From an uncultured Methylococcaceae bacterium (GTDB lineage Bacteria > Pseudomonadota > Gammaproteobacteria > Methylococcales > Methylomonadaceae): a DNA stretch of 49,821 nucleotides. Made by a program: the position numbers and the translations under genes. Every line of letters begins with the position of its first letter. Within the stretch, counting starts at the first letter, position 1. Location: positions 1 to 49,821 of the forward strand of contig CAJADF010000104.1 of assembly GCA_903938485.1 (NCBI GenBank), written 5' to 3'. The notes below the pieces were generated by a model. The model was given only the letters and a program-made list of their open reading frames with translations. It did not search any database and was not told the DNA's origin. Positions 17,956-26,075 of the stretch are shown one piece after another.

Positions 17956-18876
17956 TTATCCTTTGCCTCGAGTACGAGATTTATCTTTTGCTGATTCTAA
18001 AGACTCAAAGCGTTTTTCAATAAATTGAATAATCATTTCAGCAATATCTTTTTGGCTTGCAGTTTCAATGCCTTTTAAGCCCGGAGATGAATTAACTTCC
18101 ATTATTACAGGGCCATGGTTTGATCTTAACATGTCTACACCACAGACATTTAGCCCCATAATTTTAGCAGCTCTAACAGCAGTTGATCTTTCTTCTGGTG
18201 TTAAACGTATAAGTTCTGCACTACCACCTCGATGTAAATTAGATCTAAATTCACCTTCTTCAGCTTGTCTTTTCATGGAAGCAACAACTTTGTCTCCCAC
18301 AACGAAGCAACGAATATCACTACCACCTGCTTCTTTAATGAACTCTTGCACCATGATGTTAGCATTTAGCCCCATAAATGCTTGAATTACACTTTCTGCG
18401 GCATTATGGGTCTCCGCTAAAACTACTCCAATCCCTTGAGTCCCTTGTAATAGTTTAATTACTAGAGGCGCTCCACCTACTTGTGAAATTAAATCTTCAA
18501 TATCATCTGGGTTATTAGCAAAACCAGTTACTGGTAAGCCAATACCTTTTCTAGCCAGAAGTTGCATAGATCTTAATTTATCGCGTGATCTTGAAATAGC
18601 GACTGATTCGTTAAGAGGAAATACATTCATCATTTCGAATTGTCTTAATACAGCAGTTCCATAAAATGTTACTGAAGCACCGATACGTGGAATTACCGCG
18701 TCAAACCCTGTTAGATCTTCGCCTCGATAATGTATCGAAGGATTGTGAGAGGTGATGTTCATATAGCAACGTAATACGTCAAGTACTCTTACTTCATGGC
18801 CCCTAGCTTCTGCGGCTTCAACTAATCTTGCAGTTGAGTAGAGTTTAGCGTTACGGGATAGAATAGCTATTTTCAT
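17956..18876 (-). CDS. rimK: Ribosomal protein S6 glutamate ligase RimK
   Basis: ATP-grasp ligase that adds glutamates to the C terminus of ribosomal protein S6. 306 aa, very close to E. coli RimK throughout: [18 protein letters not shown] start, [59 protein letters not shown] (ATP-grasp loop), [29 protein letters not shown] and [21 protein letters not shown] (metal ligands Glu and Asn). The C-terminal tail is basic ([10 protein letters not shown]). It appears to be a single-gene unit here, without the RimB/RimA partners known in pseudomonads. Confidence 0.95.
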   Translation of the reverse strand: MKIAILSRNAKLYSTARLVEAAEARGHEVRVLDVLRCYMNITSHNPSIHYRGEDLTGFDAVIPRIGASVTFYGTAVLRQFEMMNVFPLNESVAISRSRDKLRSMQLLARKGIGLPVTGFANNPDDIEDLISQVGGAPLVIKLLQGTQGIGVVLAETHNAAESVIQAFMGLNANIMVQEFIKEAGGSDIRCFVVGDKVVASMKRQAEEGEFRSNLHRGGSAELIRLTPEERSTAVRAAKIMGLNVCGVDMLRSNHGPVIMEVNSSPGLKGIETASQKDIAEMIIQFIEKRFESLESAKDKSRTRGKG

Positions 18877-19041
18877 GATTGGTTAGACAATTACTAAAGA
18901 TAATCCATATTTTGGCATGATTTAATGTAACTAGCATTACAATTACCTTAAATATTATAAAAAAATAGTATGAAAAAGCGGTTCTACCGATTATTTGATT
19001 GACTGTATTTATTTTAACCTACTAATATTCCTAAAATTAAC

Positions 19042-19857
19042 ATGCCAGAATTACCCGAAGTTGAAACTACCTGTAGTGGCATTTCGCTCTACCTGAATGG
19101 ACTTAAATTTAAAAAAATTATCATTCGACAACCTAGTTTACGTTGGCCTGTCCCGCAAGAAATAGAGCAACTCTTACTGGGTTTACAGGTTAATTCTGTT
19201 ATTAGAAGGGCAAAATACATATTAATTAGCATCGATAAAGGTACCTTGATAATACACTTAGGTATGTCGGGCAGTATGCGGATAATACAAGATGGTCAAG
19301 AGCCTAAGAAACACGATCATATTGATTTTATAATGAGTGACGATAGTGTGTTGCGCTTTAATGATCAGCGACGTTTTGGTGCCGTGTTATGGACGGCTGA
19401 AAACATTGATGAACATCCCTTGTTAAAAGACTTAGGCCCAGAGCCATTGCTCAATGATTTTAATGCTCAATACCTCTATAGACGCGCAAAGAATCGTAAA
19501 GTGCCCGTTAAATCATTCATTATGGATAGTCATGTGGTGGTAGGTGTAGGGAATATATATGCTAATGAAGCTTTATTTATGGCCGGCCTACATCCAGAGC
19601 GGCATGCTGGCTCTATTACTTTAGTTGAATACGAAAAACTAGTGGAATGTATTAAAGAAATTCTCCAAAGAGCTATTAAACAGGGCGGTACGACCCTAAG
19701 GGACTTTGTAAACGAAGCGGGAAAGCCCGGATATTTTAAGCAGCAATTACAGGTTTATGGTCGAAAGAATCAAACTTGTTTGAATTGTAATAATAAACTA
19801 ATAGAAATTAGGATTTCTAATCGTTCCACGGTTTTTTGTAGTACTTGTCAGTATTAG
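19042..19857 (+). CDS. mutM: Formamidopyrimidine-DNA glycosylase MutM (Fpg)
   Basis: Base-excision repair enzyme removing 8-oxoguanine and formamidopyrimidines, with beta/delta lyase activity. 271 aa, full length. The N terminus MPELPEVETT supplies catalytic Pro and Glu after Met removal; Lys58 in RRAKYILI is the conserved lysine. HLGMSGSMRI, the VGVGNIYANEALF helix-two-turn-helix, GGTTLRDFVNEAGKPGYF and a C-terminal zinc finger (Cys246, 249, 266, 269) are present. The product ends one residue past the last ligand region. It is the last gene before the B12 riboswitch. Confidence 0.97.
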   Translation: MPELPEVETTCSGISLYLNGLKFKKIIIRQPSLRWPVPQEIEQLLLGLQVNSVIRRAKYILISIDKGTLIIHLGMSGSMRIIQDGQEPKKHDHIDFIMSDDSVLRFNDQRRFGAVLWTAENIDEHPLLKDLGPEPLLNDFNAQYLYRRAKNRKVPVKSFIMDSHVVVGVGNIYANEALFMAGLHPERHAGSITLVEYEKLVECIKEILQRAIKQGGTTLRDFVNEAGKPGYFKQQLQVYGRKNQTCLNCNNKLIEIRISNRSTVFCSTCQY

Positions 19858-19895
19858 ATATATTCTTAAAAACGTTACAATCAGGATAACTTTTA

Positions 19896-19923
19896 TTGCA
19901 TTGTTGCAATATCCCCCTATAAT
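19896..19923 (+). promoter_or_regulatory. Candidate promoter for the B12 riboswitch-btuB transcript
   Basis: A perfect -10 box TATAAT (19918-19923) with TTGCAT 16 nt upstream (19896-19901). Transcription would begin near 19930, just at the 5' edge of the riboswitch. Confidence 0.65.
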
Positions 19924-19930
19924 ACGATCT

Positions 19931-20119
19931 GCTTTCAGGTTCCATTCGATAGTTAAGTCTAATGGTTAAACGGGAAGTCGGTAAGGTTTAATACCAAATC
20001 CGACGCTGCCCCCGCAACGGTATATAAGTAAAGAAGCATCGTTACGCCACTGTGTATTACATGGGAAGGTGATGGTTCAGGTTAACGCCACTTATAAGCC
20101 CGGAGACCGGCCCGTCAGC
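19931..20119 (+). promoter_or_regulatory. Cobalamin (AdoCbl-type) riboswitch
   Basis: The classic core is all visible in order: AAACGGGAAGTCGGT (19968-19982), ACGCTGCCCCCGCAACGGTA (20003-20022), GCCACTG followed by GGGAAGGTGATGG, and the B12 box AAGCCCGGAGACCGGCCC (20096-20113). It senses adenosylcobalamin or another cobalamin form and normally switches off expression of the gene downstream, here the B12 receptor btuB. The control level is probably translation, because a hairpin that covers the btuB ribosome site lies between the aptamer and the start codon and no T-run terminator is seen. Confidence 0.96.
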
Positions 20120-20185
20120 ATATTCGCAACAGCGGAGGGCTGTCTGGCGGAGTGAATGCGTACGTTCGTGCGCTTCATCTTCTAT

Positions 20186-20237
20186 TGTCCTCTGTTGGTT
20201 ATACCTAAAACTCTATGCGCGGGCGGCGCAGAGGATA
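20186..20237 (+). promoter_or_regulatory. Hairpin sequestering the btuB ribosome binding site
   Basis: TGTCCTCTG (20186-20194) pairs with CAGAGGATA (20229-20237), nine pairs with one G-U. The 3' arm holds the Shine-Dalgarno GAGGA (20231-20235) of the btuB ATG at 20240. This is a plausible off-state expression platform of the riboswitch. Confidence 0.55.
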
Positions 20238-20239
20238 CT

Positions 20240-22075
20240 ATGCAAAAAATATTAATTAGCTCATTTTTACTTGTGGGTTTTAGTAACCCGGCACAAGCCC
20301 AAGATAACACCTCCGATAATGCTTTAGAATTGCCGAATATGGTAGTAACAGCGACTAGAACTGATATTGAGTCAAAAGAACTATCATCAGCAACCACCGT
20401 TTACACACGAAAAGATATTGAGCGTTTGCAAGTTAAAACGGTTCCCGAGTTATTGAATGGCACTAGTGGTGTCGATATGATACAAAATGGCGGTTATGGA
20501 CAGCCGACTTCAACTTTTATTCGGGGTACTAATTCTACAGATTTATTGGTTTTGATAGATGGCATTAGAGTAGGGGCGGTTTCTTCTGGAACGACTGCTT
20601 TTGAATTTATACCCATTGATCAAATTGAAAAAATAGAAATCGTAAAAGGGCCCCAATCAAGCTTATATGGTTCAGAAGCCTTAGGTGGGGTCATTCACAT
20701 TTATACCCGTAAAGGGAGTGAAACCGAAACGGCGCATGTTAACTTGGATACGGGTGGAGGATCTTATGACACAGCTAAAGGTTCTGGATCGATTAATGGT
20801 AAATTTGGCAATAATTGGTATAACTTGGGGGCGTCCCATATAAATAGCCAAGGCTTTAATGCGACGACTCCTGCTAACATGTCATATGCGTTAAGCAAAG
20901 ATGGTTATGAAAATACCGGTATTAATGCTCATATTGGGCATTATTTCGATAACAAATCAGAAGTTGAAGCTTCATTTATAAGGTCAGAAGGCATCAATAA
21001 CTACAATGGTTGGAATGGAGCGGGTAATGCCGGCATTAAGGGTCAATTTGTTAATCAAGCCGTTAGCGGTTCGGGCAGTATATATTTACTGGATAACTGG
21101 CGTTCAACTTTGCGTTTAGGTCAAAGTATTGATAATAGAGATGATATTTACACGGGCTATTTTAATACCTCGCGTTGGAGCACAAGTTGGTTGAATGATA
21201 TTAAATTATCATCTGATCATAAATTAATAGTGGGTGCGGATTATCACTTAGATAATTTAGAGAGTGATACGTCTTTTACTAAGCACTCTCGCTATGATGC
21301 CGGGATATTTTCTGAGTTACATAGTCAGTTATTAAAAGACTATTTTATGACAGCCACGCTAAGAGGGGATACCAATCAGACCTTTGGAGAATTCTTAACG
21401 GGTAATATTGGGGCTCGCTATAACTGGGCGCATGGTATTAGTTTGCTAGCCAATTTTGGTAATGGTTTTAGAGCACCGACCTTTAATGAACTTTATTACC
21501 CACCCATTCCTGCTTACGGCATGATTAACGGTAATCCGAATCTTAAACCTGAGCAATCGACATCGGTTGAAGCAGGGATTACAGGTGATCATTCGTGGGG
21601 TAATTGGGAGTTGAGGGCTTATCATACTGAGATTACGGATTTAATAACTTCTAATCCTCCCGCTTACCAATCAATCAACATTGGTAAGGCACAAATAGAT
21701 GGTTTAGAAACAATCACATCAACTCAAATTCTGGGATGGAATGCAAAATTAAACCTTAATTTACTGAACCCTATCAATAAAGTCGATAATTCGCGATTAA
21801 TTGGGCGGGCTGACAAAACCTTGTCATTTGATTTATCAAGAGCATTAGGTAAGTTTGATGTGGGGACTTATGTCGTTGCTCAGGGCGATAGACATTACAC
21901 AGCTGCAGACACCTCTGGGTACGTAACGGTTGATTTACGATCGGCTTATCATATTAATAATAACTGGATGTTAAACGCTAAGCTTAGCAATGTGTTAGAT
22001 CAGCAATATCAAACGGTGTACGCTTATAATACGATGGGTAGAAACTTTTTCTTATCAATCCATTATAATAACTAA
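20240..22075 (+). CDS. btuB: TonB-dependent vitamin B12 receptor BtuB
   Basis: Outer-membrane active importer of cobalamins, 611 aa from the ATG at 20240, which has GAGGA six nt ahead and a clean signal peptide (MQKILISSFLLVGFSNPAQA, cut before QDN). The longer frame from 20156 starts inside the riboswitch leader and is rejected. A TonB box (LPNMVVTAT, 31-39) is followed by a plug domain with LLVLIDGIRVG, KIEIVKGPQSSLYGSEALGG and VIHIYTRKG, then a 22-strand type barrel with FGNGFRAPTFNELYYP. It ends NYFLSI-type HYNN, without the usual terminal aromatic residue. The riboswitch and the permease downstream make cobalamin the likely substrate. Confidence 0.93.
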   Translation: MQKILISSFLLVGFSNPAQAQDNTSDNALELPNMVVTATRTDIESKELSSATTVYTRKDIERLQVKTVPELLNGTSGVDMIQNGGYGQPTSTFIRGTNSTDLLVLIDGIRVGAVSSGTTAFEFIPIDQIEKIEIVKGPQSSLYGSEALGGVIHIYTRKGSETETAHVNLDTGGGSYDTAKGSGSINGKFGNNWYNLGASHINSQGFNATTPANMSYALSKDGYENTGINAHIGHYFDNKSEVEASFIRSEGINNYNGWNGAGNAGIKGQFVNQAVSGSGSIYLLDNWRSTLRLGQSIDNRDDIYTGYFNTSRWSTSWLNDIKLSSDHKLIVGADYHLDNLESDTSFTKHSRYDAGIFSELHSQLLKDYFMTATLRGDTNQTFGEFLTGNIGARYNWAHGISLLANFGNGFRAPTFNELYYPPIPAYGMINGNPNLKPEQSTSVEAGITGDHSWGNWELRAYHTEITDLITSNPPAYQSINIGKAQIDGLETITSTQILGWNAKLNLNLLNPINKVDNSRLIGRADKTLSFDLSRALGKFDVGTYVVAQGDRHYTAADTSGYVTVDLRSAYHINNNWMLNAKLSNVLDQQYQTVYAYNTMGRNFFLSIHYNN

Positions 22076-22125
22076 AATCTGTGCCAGAACGGCATGATAC
22101 TTTAACTTACTCTCTCACTATAAAT

Positions 22126-22695
22126 ATGAATATAAAACAAGGGTTGAAGCCTGAAAGTTTACCTATCCTTCTGATTACTTTGATGGTTATGACTCGTTTT
22201 CACCATTTTGGTGACGTACTACATTTACCTGATGCCTCATTAGCCGTATTTTTCTTTGCGGGCTTTTATCGTAAAAAAGCGTTATTAGGGTTCTTATTAG
22301 GCTTAGCGGCTTTAATCGATTTTATAGCGATTAAAAATGGCACCAGTGGTTGGTGTGTGACTCCAGCTTATGTATTTTTAATTCCTACTTATGCAACCCT
22401 ATGGTTTGCAGGTCGCATTGCCGCTCGTTTTAATACGGGAAAAGTGAGTGACTTAGTAAAATCACTGGGCTTATTAATGCTATCAGCCAGTATGGCCTTT
22501 GTTATCTCAAACGCTAGTTTCTATGCGTTCTCTGGTAAATTTGATGCCTTAGCAATGGCAGATTATGTGGCGGAGATTCAACAGTACTTTATGCCGTATG
22601 TCGGATCAACTTTAGTATACGGAATAGTGGGATGGGCAGTTGTTAAATTGTTTAAAGCATTACCTGCGTTTTTATCAAATCGTAAAGCGGTTTAA
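22126..22695 (+). CDS. btuM: BtuM-like vitamin B12 transporter (solitary ECF S-component homologue)
   Basis: 189-aa protein of about six membrane segments, directly after btuB (about 50 nt) in the riboswitch-controlled transcript. The segment GTSGWCVTPAYVFLIPTYATLW holds a single Cys77 with Tyr82 five residues on. This matches what I recall of BtuM of Thiobacillus denitrificans, where a conserved Cys binds the cobalt of B12 and a Tyr lies five residues later. DASLAVFFFAGFYRKK near residue 36 is another conserved-looking stretch. BtuM works alone, without the ECF ATPases, which would fit the lack of btuCD here. A GTG at 22081 gives a 15-residue longer product and cannot be excluded. Confidence 0.75.
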   Translation: MNIKQGLKPESLPILLITLMVMTRFHHFGDVLHLPDASLAVFFFAGFYRKKALLGFLLGLAALIDFIAIKNGTSGWCVTPAYVFLIPTYATLWFAGRIAARFNTGKVSDLVKSLGLLMLSASMAFVISNASFYAFSGKFDALAMADYVAEIQQYFMPYVGSTLVYGIVGWAVVKLFKALPAFLSNRKAV

Positions 22696-22720
22696 TTTTA
22701 TTAAATAGCCGCCATAAAAA

Positions 22721-22742
22721 ATGGGCAGAAATCTCTGCCCAT
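22721..22742 (-). terminator. Terminator hairpin oriented to the minus strand
   Basis: ATGGGCAGA (22721-22729) and TCTGCCCAT (22734-22742) form a 9-bp perfect stem with a 4-nt loop. T-rich sequence follows only on the minus strand (TTTTTTATGG), so as an intrinsic terminator it points left, toward btuM. On plus it could only act weakly as the btuM 3' end. Confidence 0.6.
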
Positions 22743-22800
22743 TCATATCAGACCGATTTAAGGTCAATCAGATTAAACAACCAACTTTCTAATCGGTTCA

Positions 22801-22884
22801 CAAAAATCAGTGGTCCCTTCCGGTGTGACTATAGCCATTCTAGTAAAGAATGTCTGGGTAGAACGCCTATGGAAACTTTATTGA
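22801..22884 (+). pseudogene. Relic of an IS3-type transposase integrase core
   Basis: A short open stretch on plus ends VKNVWVERLWKLY then stop. This resembles the conserved DNVFVERLWRSLKYE block near the C-terminal catalytic Glu of IS3-family OrfB (DDE integrase) proteins. Sequence before and after is shifted or stopped, so it is a decayed fragment with no functional product. The identification rests on this short motif alone. Confidence 0.4.
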
Positions 22885-23161
22885 GTGGAAAAATATTTGG
22901 CTTACTAAAAATTTAAACCAAATCTAATCTGAAAGACACCCTATAAAAATCGGTGGCTGTCAGCTCCAGATCTGAGCTAGTACAGTTAAAGAACGTAAAA
23001 AATTAAAGTAACTTCAACTTGTTTTAAAGACAAGTTATAAATTTCATTCAAGACAGCTTGTTCTATCTCAGTTCTATTCATTACTTATAACTTCTGTTTA
23101 TAGCCATAAAAAATATGTTCTGTAAGCTAATTTATACACTATCAGGAGATGTTGAGGTTAT

Positions 23162-23278
23162 ATGCCTAAAGCTTCGCCTTTGAGTATCATCAATAATAAT
23201 CACCTTGTGTATAATGCTCTCATTTGTCTTGTTGGAGCATTCCTTGACTACTTTTCCAGAAAGAACGTGTTCGATTGA
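23162..23278 (+). CDS. Possible 38-aa hydrophobic peptide
   Basis: ATG 23162 to TGA 23278, with GAGG four nt and AGGAG thirteen nt ahead of the ATG. The peptide has a polar start (MPKASPLSIINNNH) and a hydrophobic centre (LVYNALICLVGAFLDYF) with a basic end (SRKN). It overlaps the start of the ASCH gene in another frame, so it might act as a leader that couples translation, be a small membrane peptide, or be chance. Not recognised. Confidence 0.3.
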   Translation: MPKASPLSIINNNHLVYNALICLVGAFLDYFSRKNVFD

Positions 23279-23579
23279 ACGCTTGGTAACGCATCCTAAA
23301 TTAGTGGCCTCTACGTTGGCGGGTACTAAAACTCAACAGCGTCGTGATGGGGTCTATGGTTTTCCGGGTGAAACGTTTGTCTTAGAAGGGATAACATTTG
23401 TGGTGACTGATTTATCACGTCAACGCATTGGGGATATGACGGATGAGCACGCGCATGCAGAGGGATATCCTAATCTAGAAGTGTATAAGCAAATTATTTT
23501 AAGTATGCATGCGGGCATGACATGGAACCCAGACAGTTTAGTATGGGTGCATAGTTTTGCTAAACAAGAGGATGCTTAA
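23244..23579 (+). CDS. ASCH/PUA-fold domain protein
   Basis: Small protein that reads as an ASCH domain: FPERTCSIERLVTHPKLVASTL (about 4-25), GTKTQQRRDGVYGFPGETF, FVVTDLSRQRIGDMTDEHAHAEGYP and a C-terminal VWVHSF strand. ASCH folds resemble PUA RNA-binding domains and are proposed to bind RNA; the partner is unknown. The start is a choice: TTG 23244 has GGAG six nt upstream and gives an N terminus (MTTFPERTCS) that fits the domain; ATG 23214 and TTG 23205 lack good ribosome sites. The stop overlaps the convergent epimerase stop by 4 bp. Confidence 0.75.
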   Translation: MTTFPERTCSIERLVTHPKLVASTLAGTKTQQRRDGVYGFPGETFVLEGITFVVTDLSRQRIGDMTDEHAHAEGYPNLEVYKQIILSMHAGMTWNPDSLVWVHSFAKQEDA

Positions 23580-24628
23580 AGCGGATAGTAGTCTTTAAAC
23601 CATGTGATGGTTTGTTTTATGCCTTCGGCAATGGTGGTAGTGGGTTTGTAGCCAATATAAGTTTCTAAGTCTTGTGTATCTGCATTGGTTTGGTACACAT
23701 CCCCCGGTTGCATTGGCAAATAGTTTTTTGTCGCTTCTTTACCGCAGGATTTTTCAATAGCTTCTATAAAGTCCATTAATTTTACCGGTGTTGAGTTGCC
23801 GATATTAAAAAGTCGATAGGGCGCTGATGAGGAACTAGGATCTGGATTTGCTGCATCCCAAGTTGGGTTGGGTGCTGCTATTTTATCAATACACCGTATC
23901 ACGCCTTCGGTGATGTCATCGATATAGGTAAAGTCTCGCAACATATCCCCCTTGTTAAAAACCTTAATGGGTCTGTCATTTAAGATGGCATCTGTAAATA
24001 AAAACGGCGACATATCTGGTCTACCCCAAGGGCCATATACGGTAAAGAATCGTAAGCCAGTGGTGGGTAGGTTATAGAGATGACTGTATGCATGTGCCAT
24101 GAGTTCGTTGCTCTTTTTGGTGGCCGCATAAAGACTAACGGGATGGGCTATGGAATCATGCTCAGAAAAAGGCACTTTTGAGTTTAAGCCATAAATACTG
24201 CTGGAGCTGGCATAAACAAGATGCTGTATGTTGTTCCACCGGCAGGCTTCTAATATGTTTAAAAAGCCTTCGACATTACTTTTTACATAAGCATCGGGGT
24301 TATCAATAGAATATCTAACGCCGGCTTGTGCAGCTAGGTGACATACGCGGTCAAATTTCTCGTTAGCAAACAGCATTTGTAAGGCTTGTTTGTCTTCAAG
24401 ATTCATGCGGATAAAGCGGTAGTTTGGGTGTCGTTCGCTCTGTACAAACTTAAACCAGTTGAGACTTTCTTCGTTTATTCCCGCTTGCTTAAGGCGGTCT
24501 AATTTAAGATTAATATCATAGTAATCATTGATATTATCTAGGCCAACCACTTCGTCACCTCTGGCTAAGAGTTGTTGGACGACAAATGAGCCTATAAAAC
24601 CAGCCGAGCCGGTAACGAGTATTTTCAT
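23576..24628 (-). CDS. UDP-glucuronate 4-epimerase-like NAD-dependent epimerase
   Basis: Extended short-chain dehydrogenase/epimerase, 350 aa. NAD-binding TGSAGFIGSFV (6-16) and DNINDYYD (31-38), the latter being typical of the UDP-glucuronate 4-epimerases; CHLAAQAGVRYSIDNP (95-110), the catalytic SSSIYG Ser and the YAATK Tyr-Lys pair are all present. It would convert UDP-glucuronate to UDP-galacturonate, a surface-polysaccharide precursor. It is 11 nt downstream of ugd, which makes UDP-glucuronate, so the two genes form a two-step path. C4-epimerase specificity is inferred from sequence pattern and context. Confidence 0.85.
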   Translation of the reverse strand: MKILVTGSAGFIGSFVVQQLLARGDEVVGLDNINDYYDINLKLDRLKQAGINEESLNWFKFVQSERHPNYRFIRMNLEDKQALQMLFANEKFDRVCHLAAQAGVRYSIDNPDAYVKSNVEGFLNILEACRWNNIQHLVYASSSSIYGLNSKVPFSEHDSIAHPVSLYAATKKSNELMAHAYSHLYNLPTTGLRFFTVYGPWGRPDMSPFLFTDAILNDRPIKVFNKGDMLRDFTYIDDITEGVIRCIDKIAAPNPTWDAANPDPSSSSAPYRLFNIGNSTPVKLMDFIEAIEKSCGKEATKNYLPMQPGDVYQTNADTQDLETYIGYKPTTTIAEGIKQTITWFKDYYPL

Positions 24629-24639
24629 GCTGAGTCTGT

Positions 24640-25968
24640 TTATGCGGTTACACCGATTTGAATATATTCAAAGCCCATGGCTTCCATACGTTGTTGTTTA
24701 AATTGGTTACGACCATCGAAGAATAGTGGTTGTTTTAGTAGTTTTTTAATTTCGTCAAAATCTGGGCTTCTAAACTCTTGCCATTCTGTAATAAGTAATA
24801 TGGCATCTGCATTTTTAAGGGCTTCATATTTACTGTCTACATAGCTAACTTTATTGTTCCCTTTCAAATAGCATGTTTCAGCTTCATGGCGCGCTTTAGG
24901 GTCATAAGCCACAATTTCTGCACCTTGTTTTGTTAGTATATTGATGATGGTAATAGCTGCTGCGGCTCTCATGTCATCTGTTTCAGGTTTAAAGGCTAAG
25001 CCCCATACTGCAAATTTTTTACCCGCTAAGTCTGTTCCTAAACGCTGAATCACTTTGTGGGCCAGTACCGATTTTTGATCGGTATTAACCGCTTCAACCG
25101 CTTCTAATATTCTGGGGTTGTAACCATGATTTTGAGCGGTTTTAACAAGAGCTTGTACGTCTTTAGGGAAGCAGCTGCCGCCATAACCACAGCCAGGGTA
25201 AATAAAGCTATAGCCTATACGATTGTCAGAGCCTATACCATGTCGAACTTGATTGACGTCTGCGCCGACTTGTTCACATATATTAGCAATTTCATTCATA
25301 AATGAAATTTTAGTGGCGAGCATAGCATTAGCCGCGTATTTAGTCATTTCTGCGCTTTTGATATCCATACCAATAAAGCGATCGTTTTTAGTCATGAACG
25401 GGGTATAAAGCTCGTGCATTAAGTCCATTACTTTGTCATTATCAGCACCGATAACCACACGGTTAGGACTCATAAAATCTTGAATAGCAGCCCCTTCTTT
25501 AAGAAACTCTGGATTTGACACCACATCAAAGGTAAGATTACTATTGCGTGTGTTTAATTCAGCTTGAATGGTAGCTCTTACTTTATCAGCTGTTCCAACG
25601 GGAACGGTTGATTTATCAACAACAACGATGTGTTTTTGCATGGCTTTGCCAATGTTTTTAGCAACTGCTAAGACATATTGTAAATCGGCACTACCATCTT
25701 CGCCCATTGGAGTTCCTACGGCGATAAATACAATGACAGAATTGGCAATAGCACTGTCAGCATCAGTAGTGAAATGTAAAGTTTGTTGCTTAATATTTTC
25801 CTGGATCATTTCTTCTAAGCCAGGTTCAAATATAGGCACAATACCTTGTTTTAATTTAGCTATTTTTGATTCATTGATGTCAACACAGGTTACATTGTTG
25901 CCCATTTGCGCAAAACAAGCGCCACTGACTAAACCTACATACCCACTGCCGATTATACTTATTTTCAT
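24640..25968 (-). CDS. ugd: UDP-glucose 6-dehydrogenase
   Basis: NAD-dependent four-electron oxidation of UDP-glucose to UDP-glucuronate. 442 aa; the N-terminal Rossmann motif is GSGYVGLVSGACFA (7-20), then AVGTPMGEDGSADL, STVPVGTADKV, SNPEFLKEGAAIQDFMSP, and GCGYGGSCFPKD with catalytic Cys266. The C-terminal domain has AVWGLAFKPETDDMRAAAA. A GDP-mannose dehydrogenase would share the fold, but SNPEFLKEG and GPGYGGSCFPKD-like text favours the UDP-glucose enzyme. It lies between fcl (107 nt upstream) and the epimerase (11 nt downstream). Confidence 0.92.
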   Translation of the reverse strand: MKISIIGSGYVGLVSGACFAQMGNNVTCVDINESKIAKLKQGIVPIFEPGLEEMIQENIKQQTLHFTTDADSAIANSVIVFIAVGTPMGEDGSADLQYVLAVAKNIGKAMQKHIVVVDKSTVPVGTADKVRATIQAELNTRNSNLTFDVVSNPEFLKEGAAIQDFMSPNRVVIGADNDKVMDLMHELYTPFMTKNDRFIGMDIKSAEMTKYAANAMLATKISFMNEIANICEQVGADVNQVRHGIGSDNRIGYSFIYPGCGYGGSCFPKDVQALVKTAQNHGYNPRILEAVEAVNTDQKSVLAHKVIQRLGTDLAGKKFAVWGLAFKPETDDMRAAAAITIINILTKQGAEIVAYDPKARHEAETCYLKGNNKVSYVDSKYEALKNADAILLITEWQEFRSPDFDEIKKLLKQPLFFDGRNQFKQQRMEAMGFEYIQIGVTA

Positions 25969-26075
25969 AATTCTTCTAGAGCGTGTTCAAGTTATTGTTA
26001 TTATATAGTTTTAATGCTATGTAATAAGAATTAAAACTAGTGTTAATCTGTTTATTGATGATTTTTTGCTAGGGT

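Larger units (their letters stand above)
22696..23161. other. Gene-poor patch with transposase relic
   Basis: About 470 nt between btuM and a possible small peptide gene. It holds a perfect hairpin (22721-22742), a decayed transposase fragment (22801-22884), a near-palindrome AGCTCCAGATCTGAGCT around 22965-22985 and AT-rich sequence. No intact gene is seen. Confidence 0.6.

Noticed and set aside
20156-20239. N-terminal extension of btuB from 20156
   Set aside because: It starts inside the riboswitch leader. The ATG at 20240 has the ribosome site and a normal signal peptide, and the extension has no family similarity.
25568-26008. 146-aa frame antisense to ugd
   Set aside because: Shadow of ugd and its upstream gap; no family motif.
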